Shown here: piece by piece, positions 55,096 through 63,061 of the stretch
Layout: the number at the start of each line of letters is the position of its first letter
How positions within the stretch are numbered: the stretch's first letter is position 1
Assembly (NCBI GenBank): GCA_001314625.1
Contig: LJSH01000006.1
Coordinates: 62,001 to 126,000 of the forward strand
Source of the DNA: Oceanicaulis sp. HLUCCA04
Lineage (GTDB): Bacteria; Pseudomonadota; Alphaproteobacteria; Caulobacterales; Maricaulaceae
DNA length: 64,000 nt
Direction: 5' to 3'
Position numbers and translations under genes: made by a program
Notes under the pieces: model-generated
What the model was told of the DNA's origin: nothing
The model's database searches: none
The model's input: only the letters and a program-made list of their open reading frames with translations

Positions 55096-55907
55096 TCTGG
55101 CTCAATGGCACGATCATGGCACAGGCAGACGCGCGCATCGGCCCGGCGGACCGGGGCGTGCTGCTGGGTGACGGGTTGTTTGAAACCATGCGGTTTGAAG
55201 GAGGCGTCTTGCGCCGCTGGAACCGGCACAAGGCGCGCCTGACTGACGGGCTGAACACGCTGGCTATCGCGTTCGACGCGGCGCTGGATATCCCTGCCAT
55301 CGCTGCTGAGCTGGCGCGCCGCGAAGGGCTGGACGCAGCGATCATCCGGCTGACCGTCACGCGCGGGGAAGGCGGGCGGGGGCTGGACCCGGCCGAAGCG
55401 CCACCGACCGTAATGATAACGGCAAGCGCGCTGGCTGAACCCTCTGACGGACTGCGCCTTGCGACGATACAGGCACCGCGGCGCGCGCCATTATCGCTGG
55501 CAGCGCATTTCAAGATCATCGGTTATGGCGACAACATTCTCGCCCGCCGTCTGGCACGCGGGCAAGGCGCGGACATGGCCGTCATGCTGTCACCGGACGG
55601 ACGCATCGCCTGCGCCGACAGCGCCAACCTCTTCTGGGTGACGGGGCGCACCGTCTACACGCCGTCGCTGGACACCGGGGCGCTGGCAGGCACTACCCGC
55701 GCGGCGATCCTTGATGCTTTCGCCAGCAAGGGCTTGCACATCGAACAGGACCATTTCCGACAAGAATCCCTGGCCTCGGCGCAAGCCGTCATCGTCACCA
55801 ATGCGAGCATCGGGGCGGTGGCAGCAACCACGCTGGACGGCCGGCCACTGGAAACGGGTTTGCCCCTCGTCAAGCTGATCTGCGATATCGAGCGCGACGC
55901 ACCCTAG
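55092..55907 (+). CDS. pabC: 4-amino-4-deoxychorismate lyase (aminotransferase class IV)
   Basis: A 271-residue PLP enzyme that releases pyruvate from aminodeoxychorismate, giving p-aminobenzoate. Fold-type IV blocks: DRGVLLGDGLFETMRFEGG near residue 17, the PLP lysine in SLAAHFKIIGYGDNILARR, CADSANLFWVTG and ALAGTTRAAILD. It is the last gene of the phosphatase-pabB-pabC unit. A D-amino-acid or branched-chain aminotransferase is the alternative, but the pabB overlap supports PabC. Confidence 0.92.
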   Translation: MIWLNGTIMAQADARIGPADRGVLLGDGLFETMRFEGGVLRRWNRHKARLTDGLNTLAIAFDAALDIPAIAAELARREGLDAAIIRLTVTRGEGGRGLDPAEAPPTVMITASALAEPSDGLRLATIQAPRRAPLSLAAHFKIIGYGDNILARRLARGQGADMAVMLSPDGRIACADSANLFWVTGRTVYTPSLDTGALAGTTRAAILDAFASKGLHIEQDHFRQESLASAQAVIVTNASIGAVAATTLDGRPLETGLPLVKLICDIERDAP

Positions 55908-55918
55908 GCCGATACAGC

Positions 55919-56689
55919 CTAGCGTCCGGCCCGGTTGAGATCCCAGTCATAGGCGTGACCCGTGATACGCGGGTTAGCTTCGATCTGCTCTGCCAGTTCC
56001 GGCTCTGCAAAGCGCAGCAAATGCGCAATGACGCCTTCATCATTGCCGCCGAAATCTTCCTCATACCATTTGTAGATACGCGAGATCACAAGGCCGCGCG
56101 GTGTGACAGCGACACCACGCGGATGGTTCACATAGGCGCGCGCCGCCGCTTCAAGGTTTTCCTGCAGGCGCTCTGCCCGCCAGGCGCGAAGCCCGATATT
56201 GGGACAGCCGATGGAGGCGCAATTTACGGCGTAATGAACCAGCGCCGCCTCGAACTCCTCGCGCATGATGTCATGCTCGATATTGTCGAGCGACAGGGCG
56301 CCCCCTTCATTGCGCGTCAGCTCCATACCCCAGGGGCCTATCGAGAACAGGGTGGGCCGTATCTGGCGGATCGAATCCTCGGGCGCCTCATCAAGGATCA
56401 GACGCACCGTCACCGCATTGTAGAGATTGGCCCAGAAGGCAAAGCGCTCATCATCCGGCAGGCCAGAGGCAGGTATATCCTCAAGCGCCGAAATATAGGC
56501 TTCCAGCGCTGCGCGGTCTCCGGCGTCCGACCTCCAGCGAGCATAATCGACAAGATCGATCCCGCTGGCTGACCGGGTGACGTAACGCTCCAGCAGCGTG
56601 TCCCATGGGGCATGGATATCAGATTGCCCGTATCCGGCAGGACCGGCGGCCAGCATCAGCGCCAGAGCGGCAAGCAATGAACGCCACAT
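55919..56689 (-). CDS. DUF547 domain-containing exported protein
   Basis: A 256-residue protein with a Sec signal (MWRSLLAALALMLAAGPAGY) followed by the DUF547 domain: VDYARWRSDAG, FWANLYNAVTVRLILD, LDNIEHDIMREEF, VNCASIGCPNIGLRAW. The Cys in NCASIGCP and a His in DNIEHDIM suggest a thiol-protease-like site, but no activity is proven for the family. ATG 56689 follows AGGAG by 8 bases; the frame to 56755 adds 22 unrelated residues. It is convergent with pabC and divergent from the hydrolase. Confidence 0.92.
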   Translation of the reverse strand: MWRSLLAALALMLAAGPAGYGQSDIHAPWDTLLERYVTRSASGIDLVDYARWRSDAGDRAALEAYISALEDIPASGLPDDERFAFWANLYNAVTVRLILDEAPEDSIRQIRPTLFSIGPWGMELTRNEGGALSLDNIEHDIMREEFEAALVHYAVNCASIGCPNIGLRAWRAERLQENLEAAARAYVNHPRGVAVTPRGLVISRIYKWYEEDFGGNDEGVIAHLLRFAEPELAEQIEANPRITGHAYDWDLNRAGR

Positions 56690-56826
56690 GATATGCACTC
56701 CTGTTATTGCTACCCGGATATACGATAATCTGGCGCCTGCGGATGGCGGTGCCATGCACCTGCGCCTTGATCAACGGGCAAACACGCGCATCTTCGCAAG
56801 CGCAACACTATCCGGAAGGGGCCAGC

Positions 56827-57705
56827 TTGCCAGACACCGCAACCGATACGCGCCGGTTTGCCTTGCCCGATGGCGAGATCGCCGCACTGATCTGGCCGCA
56901 CCCGGACGCCACCCGCATCGTCTATCTGCATGGCAACAGCTTCAATGCGCTGTCAGGGCGCAAGCTGCTGGAACGTCTGGCCGGACGCTATGAGATTATC
57001 GCGCCGGATTTGCGCGGTCATGGGGCGACGACCCTGCCTGCGGACCCGTCGCGCCATCGCGACTGGCATGTCTATGCGCGCGACCTCATCGCCCTGCTGG
57101 ACCAGCTTGATGACCGCCCGCTCGTGCTGGCGGGGCATTCCATGGGCGCGGTGACAGCCCTGTTTGCGTCGCAAATGCTGGAGAGGAAGCCGCAGGGCCT
57201 CGCGCTGATTGATCCCGTTATCCTGCCGGGTAGCTTTTATGCCCTCAACCATACCCCGCTCTGGCATTTGATGTGGCAGCGCTTCCCGCTTGTGCAAAGC
57301 GCGCTGCGGCGCAGTAATTTCTGGCCGGATGCGGACGCTGTGAGGGAGCGCTATGGCGCCCGGCCGCCCTTTGCCCGCTGGGCCAACGGTGTGCTGGATG
57401 ATTATCTCGCAGGCGGGCTGGTGGAACGTGGCGGCGGCGTTGCGCTCGCATGCGATCCAGCCTGGGAAGCGGCCAACTACGCCTCTCATCGGCATAATCC
57501 GGTGAGGGCCGCACACAATGCAGGCGCTCCGATCCGGATTCTCAAAGCCGGAAGCGGCTCCACCGTCCGCGATGTCAGGAGCCTCTCGCGTGCGGGCGCG
57601 GTGATAACCGAGCTGCCCGGCCATTCGCATCTGGCACCGCTGGAAAACCCGGTTGCGTGCGCCGACTGGCTTGCTGAGCAGGTGGAGGGGTTTGTTTCAT
57701 CTTAG
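56827..57705 (+). CDS. Alpha/beta hydrolase, TTG start
   Basis: A 292-residue serine hydrolase. The oxyanion strand reads IVYLHGNSFNALSG, the nucleophile elbow LVLAGHSMGAVTAL (GHSMG), and the catalytic His LPGHSHLAPLENP near the end. The acid is likely the Asp in ALIDPVI or nearby. TTG 56827 is chosen because GGAAGGGG lies 5 bases before it and the preceding 40 residues from 56707 look non-coding and overlap the divergent DUF547 leader. A lipase/esterase or haloperoxidase-like enzyme; the substrate is unknown. Confidence 0.85.
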   Translation: MPDTATDTRRFALPDGEIAALIWPHPDATRIVYLHGNSFNALSGRKLLERLAGRYEIIAPDLRGHGATTLPADPSRHRDWHVYARDLIALLDQLDDRPLVLAGHSMGAVTALFASQMLERKPQGLALIDPVILPGSFYALNHTPLWHLMWQRFPLVQSALRRSNFWPDADAVRERYGARPPFARWANGVLDDYLAGGLVERGGGVALACDPAWEAANYASHRHNPVRAAHNAGAPIRILKAGSGSTVRDVRSLSRAGAVITELPGHSHLAPLENPVACADWLAEQVEGFVSS

Positions 57706-57711
57706 CTGAAC

Positions 57712-57790
57712 TCCCGGCCAAGCGCAGCGCAGAGCCGGGATCAGGTGCAGGTCAATCGGGACAAGGCCCCGGATCGCTTCGCGTCCGGGG
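57712..57790. repeat. Paired REP-like hairpins between convergent genes (second copy)
   Basis: Hairpin one pairs TCCCGGC (57712-57718) with GCCGGGA (57734-57740), with CAAGCGCAGCGCAGA between. Hairpin two pairs CCCCGGA (57767-57773) with TCCGGGG (57784-57790), followed by TTTCA. Layout and ends match 17241-17323. The second hairpin probably terminates the hydrolase transcript. Confidence 0.7.
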
Positions 57791-57809
57791 TTTCATCACG
57801 CGGCAAATA

Positions 57810-57998
57810 TCATCTCACCTTCGCCTCATAGGCCGCGCGCCGCTCATCAAGCACGGGTTTCACCGCTTCGCGCTCGGCATCGCTCATCTTCGCCCACCGG
57901 CCCAGTTCCTCCATCGTGCGGAAACAGCCCACGCAGATTTCCTCGCGCGGATCGACGAAACAGACTTTGATGCATGGTGACCAGACAGGTGTGTTCAT
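57810..57998 (-). CDS. DUF1289 family protein
   Basis: A 62-residue protein with the DUF1289 cysteine pattern: SPCIKVCFVDPREEICVGCF, then RTMEELGRWAKMSDAERE. Four cysteines (two CxxxC/CxxC-like pairs) suggest a metal or Fe-S site; some relatives sit near cytochrome and Fe-S genes. ATG 57998 is chosen from the family start MNTPVWSPC; the ATG one codon earlier is equally possible. Single gene, convergent with the hydrolase. Confidence 0.92.
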   Translation of the reverse strand: MNTPVWSPCIKVCFVDPREEICVGCFRTMEELGRWAKMSDAEREAVKPVLDERRAAYEAKVR

Positions 57999-58137
57999 CA
58001 TTCTCACATAGGCCGTGCAGCCCCATGCCCGCAAGCGCTTCCCCTTTGCGTGCACCCTGCCTATTGTGCGTTAACGCATTGCGGGCTAGCACCCGCCGCG
58101 ACCTTGTCTAACGGCTGTGCCGCCCCGGGGGATATTC

Positions 58138-59418
58138 ATGGAAGATTTGGGCCTGCAGGTGCGCAGCCTTCTGGGCGTGTTTGCCTTTGTTGCCATCGCC
58201 TGGCTGCTTGGCCCGCGCAAGATGCCGCCCTGGCTCCTGATCCTGGGCGCGGTCATCGTACAGTTCGCCATTGCGTTTGCGCTCTACAGCTTTGAACCCA
58301 CACGCTCCTTCCTGGCCTCATTGACCGGCGTGGTGGAAGTGCTGCAAGCGGCAACCACGATGGGCACGAGCTTCGTATTCGGCTATGTCGGCGGCGCAGA
58401 AAGCCCCTTCCTGCTCAATCCCGAGGCGGATGCCTCGACCTTTATTTTCGCCTTTCAGGCATTACCGATGGTGATTGTGCTGTCGGCGATCTCCGCCCTG
58501 CTCTGGCGCTGGCGGGTGCTGGAATTTGCCGTGCGCGGCTTTGCGCTCCTGTTCCGGCGTATACTGAACCTGTCCGGCGCGGCCAGCCTTGGCGCGGCGG
58601 CCAACATCTTCCTTGGCATGACCGAGAGCCCCGTGCTCATCCGTCCGCGCCTGCCCACGATGAGCCGGTCTGACCTGTTCCTGATCATGACGGTCGGCTT
58701 CTCCACTGTCGCCGGTTCGGTGATGGCGATCTATGTCAGCCAGCTTTCGGGCATCGTCGCCGATGCCGCTGGCCACATCCTCACCGCCTCCTTGATCTCG
58801 GTGCCGGCCGCCGTGCTGCTGGCGCGCCTCATGCACCCGCAGGACGAAACCGAAGAACAGGCGAACAAGGAAAAGGTGCCGGTCAATCTCTACCACTCGT
58901 CCATGGACGCGCTGACGACGGGCGTTTCGGACGGGGTGCGCCTGTTCGTGAACATTATCGCCATGCTGCTGGTCTTCACAGCCATTGTTGCGCTGATCAA
59001 TTTCTCGCTGGCGGCAGCGGGCGAGATTAATGGCGCGGCGCTCTCGGTGGAACGGGTGCTGGGCTGGCTGTTTGCGCCGCTGGTCTGGCTGGCCGGCATT
59101 CCCTGGGCGGAGGCCCAGACCGCCGGATCGATCATGGGGCTGAAAACCGCGCTGAACGAGATATTCGCCTATGACGCGCTGGCGGACACCGGTGATGCGC
59201 TATCTGCGCGCTCGCGCCTGATCATGACCTATGCGGTGTGCGGGTTCGCCAATTTCTCCTCCGTCGGCATCCTGATTGGCGGTCTCATTGCGGTGGCACC
59301 CTCGCGCCGGGCGGACATTCTGTCTCTGGCACCGCGCGCGCTGATCTCGGGCACTTTGGCGACCCTGATGACCGGCGCGGTCATCGGTGCCCTGCCGGCC
59401 GGCCTATTCGGGCTATAA
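58138..59418 (+). CDS. NupC-type concentrative nucleoside transporter
   Basis: A 426-residue inner-membrane symporter of the CNT family with about 10 helices. Family blocks: FVFGYVGGAESPF, AANIFLGMTESPVLIRPRLP (the GMTESP-type substrate site), MTVGFSTVAGSVMAIYVS, and KTALNEIFAYDALA, plus CGFANFSSVGILIGGL. It imports nucleosides with H+ or Na+. ATG 58138 follows CGGGGGAT by about 6 bases; an upstream ATG/GTG at 58117 is less well placed. It stands alone before the SQR gene. Confidence 0.94.
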   Translation: MEDLGLQVRSLLGVFAFVAIAWLLGPRKMPPWLLILGAVIVQFAIAFALYSFEPTRSFLASLTGVVEVLQAATTMGTSFVFGYVGGAESPFLLNPEADASTFIFAFQALPMVIVLSAISALLWRWRVLEFAVRGFALLFRRILNLSGAASLGAAANIFLGMTESPVLIRPRLPTMSRSDLFLIMTVGFSTVAGSVMAIYVSQLSGIVADAAGHILTASLISVPAAVLLARLMHPQDETEEQANKEKVPVNLYHSSMDALTTGVSDGVRLFVNIIAMLLVFTAIVALINFSLAAAGEINGAALSVERVLGWLFAPLVWLAGIPWAEAQTAGSIMGLKTALNEIFAYDALADTGDALSARSRLIMTYAVCGFANFSSVGILIGGLIAVAPSRRADILSLAPRALISGTLATLMTGAVIGALPAGLFGL

Positions 59419-59493
59419 ACCAACCGGCGGCATGTGAAACGCCTTGGTAACCGCAAAGTCCATACTTATGTTATGGGTTTCGCGGGAGTCTTC

Positions 59494-60849
59494 ATGAGCT
59501 ATTCCAGACGGGCGTTGCAAAAGGTCAGATTACCAACGCAAACCGGACTTGCGCGGCGCGAGTTCCTACAGCTTGGAGCTGCAGGGCTTGCGGGCGCAGG
59601 CTTATTGTCCGCCTGTTCGCCCCGGCCTGACCGCGTCCAGACCAGCGCCCATATCGTCATTGCAGGGGCTGGCGCCGCCGGGCTGACAGCAGCCTCGCGC
59701 CTCGCCCAGCGGCTGGATGGCGCGCGCATCACCATTATCGACCCGCGCGTGCGCCATCTCTATCAGCCGGGCTTCACCTTGATCGCCGCCGGCCTGCAGC
59801 CCGCGCGCTACGCCGTCAGCAACACCGGCTCCTATCTGCCGCGCGATGTGAACTGGATCGAGGCGGGCGTCGCCGAGTTCGATCCGGAAGCCAATGCGGT
59901 GGTTACGAGTACCGGCCAGCGGGTGGAATACGACTATCTTTTTGCCGCCGTCGGCATCGATCTCGACTACGACGCCATCGAAGGCATGGATACCAGCCTG
60001 ATCGGGCAGAACGGCCTGGGCAGCGTCTATCACAGCCCGGAAGCGGCCGCGGCCACCTGGCGCGAGCTGGACCGGTTTGCCGAAACCGGCGGCGATGCCC
60101 TCTTCCTGCGGCCCGCGACGGAAATGAAATGCGCCGGCGCGCCGCTGAAATACACCTTCATCGTTGACGACATATTGCGCCGGCGCGGCACGCGCGGCCG
60201 GTCCGAGCTGACCTATGCGGCCCACAATAACGTGCTGTTCAGCGTGCCTATCGTGTCTGAAAAGGTGCGGATGCTCTATCAGGACCGCGAGGTCGACACG
60301 CTCTACAGCCATGTCCTTAAGTCGATCGATCCGGGCGCGCGCCGCGCCGTGTTCGACACGCCCGGCGGCGAGGTGGAGCGCCCCTATGACTTCATCAACG
60401 TGATCCCGCCCATGCGCGCGGCGACGGCGCTGCGCAACAGCCCGCTGGCCTGGACCAGCGGCCCCTACGCCTTCGATGGCTGGGCGGAGGTGGACCGCCA
60501 CACCCTGCGCCATGCCCGCTTCCCGAACGTATTCGTTGTCGGCGATGCGGCCGGTGTGCCCAAGGGCAAGACAGCCGCCAGCGTGAAATGGCAGGTGCCG
60601 GTCGCCATCGATCATCTGGCCGCAGAGTTAGCCGGCACGCAGAGCGGGAGCCGCTATGACGGTTACACCTCCTGCCCGCTCATCACACGGCTGGGCCGGG
60701 CGATGCTGGTGGAGTTCGACTATCAGGACAATCTCACCCCGTCCTTCCCCGGCGTGATCGCGCCGCTGGAAGAATTGTGGATTTCCTGGGTCATGAAGAC
60801 GATCGCACTGAAGCCGACCTATGTGTCGATGCTGCGCGGCGAGGCGTGA
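59494..60849 (+). CDS. Sulfide:quinone oxidoreductase-like flavoprotein, Tat signal
   Basis: A 451-residue FAD enzyme. A Tat signal ARREFLQLGAAGLAGAGLLS leads to a possible lipobox Cys (LLSACS). The FAD motif is IVIAGAGAAGLTAASRLAQ. Cysteines of the sulfide site appear in EMKCAGAPLKYTF and GYTSCPLIT. The end region with VGDAAGVPKGKTAASVKWQ is typical. It oxidises sulfide and passes electrons to quinone at the membrane. ATG 59494 has GGGAG six bases upstream; 20 more residues to 59434 are not conserved. It is followed after 12 bases by DUF5368, a frequent SQR partner. Confidence 0.92.
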   Translation: MSYSRRALQKVRLPTQTGLARREFLQLGAAGLAGAGLLSACSPRPDRVQTSAHIVIAGAGAAGLTAASRLAQRLDGARITIIDPRVRHLYQPGFTLIAAGLQPARYAVSNTGSYLPRDVNWIEAGVAEFDPEANAVVTSTGQRVEYDYLFAAVGIDLDYDAIEGMDTSLIGQNGLGSVYHSPEAAAATWRELDRFAETGGDALFLRPATEMKCAGAPLKYTFIVDDILRRRGTRGRSELTYAAHNNVLFSVPIVSEKVRMLYQDREVDTLYSHVLKSIDPGARRAVFDTPGGEVERPYDFINVIPPMRAATALRNSPLAWTSGPYAFDGWAEVDRHTLRHARFPNVFVVGDAAGVPKGKTAASVKWQVPVAIDHLAAELAGTQSGSRYDGYTSCPLITRLGRAMLVEFDYQDNLTPSFPGVIAPLEELWISWVMKTIALKPTYVSMLRGEA

Positions 60850-60861
60850 GGAGGCTCTGCC

Positions 60862-61296
60862 ATGCAGGAACTTGATCCGGGCGTCATGCTCGCCGTGCTG
60901 CTGGAAATGATGGGGATATGGTTCTGGCTGCTGGGATTGCTGGCGGTCATCGGCCTCGTCAGCTTCGGCTGGCTGCTGGTGCGCGAGCGTGCGCTGGTCG
61001 CCTCGCGGCTGGTACGCGCCCAGGCCTTTGCCCTGCTGGCAGGTGCCGGAGCCTTGGTGCTGATGGCGCATGTCACCAAGTCGGGTTTTACCGATGCGGG
61101 CGGGCCGGTGGACTGGCTGTTGATCGTGGCCATCTTCGCCGGTGGCTGGATTGGCGGCACCATCCTGATCTACGCGCTGATGGGCTGGTGGCCACATATT
61201 CCGGGCCATGAACGCCTTGCCGCGCTGTTCGCGCGCCCGCCACCCGGCAGCTTGAAGCGGTCTAGTCGCCTGCCCTCGGGAAGAGCCGGCTCCTGA
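60862..61296 (+). CDS. DUF5368 family membrane protein
   Basis: A 144-residue protein with three predicted helices (about residues 18-42, 55-72 and 82-106) and conserved FWLLGLLAVIGLVSFGWLLV and HVTKSGFTDAGGPVDWLLI. This is the DUF5368 pattern, often next to sulfide:quinone oxidoreductase genes as here (12 bases apart). It may anchor or assist SQR; that is inferred from context. Its last 35 bases overlap the end of the acyltransferase gene on the other strand. Confidence 0.85.
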   Translation: MQELDPGVMLAVLLEMMGIWFWLLGLLAVIGLVSFGWLLVRERALVASRLVRAQAFALLAGAGALVLMAHVTKSGFTDAGGPVDWLLIVAIFAGGWIGGTILIYALMGWWPHIPGHERLAALFARPPPGSLKRSSRLPSGRAGS

Positions 61297-61984
61297 ACCA
61301 GCCAAGTGTGGAATTGCCTTTCAGAGCGTCCTTGTACGCATTCTCCATGAAAGCATTGAGGCTTGACGGATCGCCGAGCATGTCCATGCGGGTCTTGTAA
61401 GGCCCGTCCGGGTCTAGCGCCTTGACGGGCTTTGCCGGATTACCAGCCACCACCGTGTTGGCCGGCACATCGCGCGTCACCACGCTGCGCGCGCCGATGA
61501 CGGCATTGTCACCGACAGTAATGCCCTTGCCGATGAAGGCTCCGTCGCCGACCCAGACATTCCTGCCCAGCACGACCGGCTTGCTCTCGGGCCGGGGGTC
61601 AATACGGTCATAAAGACCATGCCAGTCAGAATCGGTGATGGTCACCGATTTCGCGATCAGTGCGCCATCGCCAATGGTGATCGAGCCGCCTGCCAGCAGG
61701 CGCACCCCGCCTGCAAAAAAGCAGCAATCGCCAATCGTGATCTGGCCGGGCACATCGCCAGGAGACCAGACCGTGAAGCTGACCGGCTGGTCGAGGCGCG
61801 AGACCACGTGCAGGGCGCGCCCGGCGCGGATGTTCGGGCCGAACACTTCCATATTCCAGGGCCGTACGATCTTGGCATGCTCGCCCAGCGCCTCGAAATG
61901 GGGCCTGACGAAATGGGTGAGCCAGGCGTTCTCATACGCCTCCCAAAAGCGGTGCATCCAGTAAGGGCGGTGGTCACGGCGCAT
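61262..61984 (-). CDS. Hexapeptide-repeat acyltransferase (CatB/Maa-like)
   Basis: A 240-residue left-handed beta-helix acyltransferase. Hexapeptide repeats run from about residue 85 to 190: ITIGDCCFFAGGVRLLAGG, ITIGDGALIAKSVTITDSDW with the catalytic-type His in DSDWHGLYD, VVLGRNVWVGDGAFIGKG, then ITVGDNAVIGARSVVTRDVP and NTVVAGNPAKPVK. It moves an acetyl or other acyl group from CoA to a sugar or similar acceptor. ATG 61984 is preferred; TTG 62053 gives 23 more residues but would overlap the divergent DUF3253 gene. Its 3' end overlaps DUF5368 by 35 bases. Confidence 0.88.
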   Translation of the reverse strand: MRRDHRPYWMHRFWEAYENAWLTHFVRPHFEALGEHAKIVRPWNMEVFGPNIRAGRALHVVSRLDQPVSFTVWSPGDVPGQITIGDCCFFAGGVRLLAGGSITIGDGALIAKSVTITDSDWHGLYDRIDPRPESKPVVLGRNVWVGDGAFIGKGITVGDNAVIGARSVVTRDVPANTVVAGNPAKPVKALDPDGPYKTRMDMLGDPSSLNAFMENAYKDALKGNSTLGWFRSRLFPRAGD

Positions 61985-62005
61985 GTTCGGCGCTATCTCC
62001 AGTCC

Positions 62006-62293
62006 ATGAGCAAGGACACGATAGAAAGCGCGATTCTCGCCCTCGTCGAGCAAAGGGGTGCGGGCAAATCCATCTGCCCGTCAGAAGCCGCACGCGCCGT
62101 ATGGCCGGAAGTCTGGCAAAACCGCATGCGTCAGGTGCGCAATGTGGCGGTCGGCATGGCCCGCAAGGGCGAGATTGCCATATTGCGCAAGGGCAAGCCA
62201 GTGGATCCCGATGACTTCAAGGGCGTTTACCGCCTGTCCCTGCCTGCAACGCGGGATGCCGGACCTGACGCCACACCCGAGGCCGATGCCTGA
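62006..62293 (+). CDS. DUF3253 family protein
   Basis: A 95-residue protein with a winged-helix-like fold: IESAILALVEQRGAGKSICP, SEAARAVWPEVWQNRMRQVR, GEIAILRKGKPVDPDDFKG. This is the DUF3253 pattern. It may bind nucleic acid; function is unproven. It overlaps the uracil-DNA-glycosylase-like gene by 8 bases, which points to a shared role in DNA repair. Its start is only 21 bases from the divergent acyltransferase start. Confidence 0.9.
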   Translation: MSKDTIESAILALVEQRGAGKSICPSEAARAVWPEVWQNRMRQVRNVAVGMARKGEIAILRKGKPVDPDDFKGVYRLSLPATRDAGPDATPEADA

Positions 62294-62882
62294 GGATTTC
62301 GACACGCTGGCCGGACACATCTGCGCCTGCAGGGTTTGCCAGCCCTGCCTGTCCCACCCCTGCCGCCCGGTATTGCAGGGCAGCTCTGCTGCCCGCATCC
62401 GCATTATCGGCCAGGCGCCGGGCACGCGGGTGCAGGCCTCCGGCCAACCCTTCACCGATCCGTCCGGTGACCGCTTGCGCAGCTGGATGGGGATAAGCAA
62501 GGCGCAGTTCTATGACCCGCGCCTGTTTGCCATCACGCCGATGGGTTTCTGCTTTCCCGGCCTGGACGCAAAGGGGGCAGACCTGCCGCCCCGGCGCGAG
62601 TGCGCCGAGCTCTGGCAGGACCGGGTGACGGCGGCACTTCCAGATGTGGAAATGACACTTCTGGTCGGACTTCATGCCCAGCGCCGCTATCTCGCCTTGC
62701 CGTCATCAGCCAGCCTCACCGCCACTGTGCTGCGCTGGCGAGAATTCTTTCCGCATTTTGTTGCGCTGCCGCATCCCAGCTGGCGCAATTCGGGATGGTT
62801 AAAGCGGAACCCATGGTTTGAAAACGAGGTTTTGCCCGCCCTGCGCCTTCGCATCCGCGAAATTCTTGGTCCTGCACTTTGA
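62286..62882 (+). CDS. Uracil-DNA glycosylase family protein
   Basis: A 198-residue protein of the UDG superfamily. An N-terminal cysteine cluster (CACRVCQPCLSHPC) is followed by motif 1 IIGQAPGTRVQASGQPFTD, then FAITPMGFCFPGLDAKG, TLLVGLHAQRRYL, and motif 2 VALPHPSWRNSGWLKRNPWF. ATG 62286 overlaps the DUF3253 stop. It probably acts on damaged bases or nucleotides, but the catalytic motif (GQAPG) differs from classical Ung (GQDPY), so substrate is open. Confidence 0.9.
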   Translation: MPEDFDTLAGHICACRVCQPCLSHPCRPVLQGSSAARIRIIGQAPGTRVQASGQPFTDPSGDRLRSWMGISKAQFYDPRLFAITPMGFCFPGLDAKGADLPPRRECAELWQDRVTAALPDVEMTLLVGLHAQRRYLALPSSASLTATVLRWREFFPHFVALPHPSWRNSGWLKRNPWFENEVLPALRLRIREILGPAL

Positions 62883-63061
62883 CCGGACAAACTGCGTTAT
62901 ATTTCCGCGACTTGCCTTAGGCCCGCGCGCCGAGTAAACGGCAGCGGCGAAACAGGCGTATCCGGACTGAAGGCATCTATCGGGCACCAGACCCGGCCCC
63001 GCCGTTAATGCGGCCAGCGCGCCGGGCGTCCGGCGCGTTTTCAAGGAAAAGGAACTCCCCC

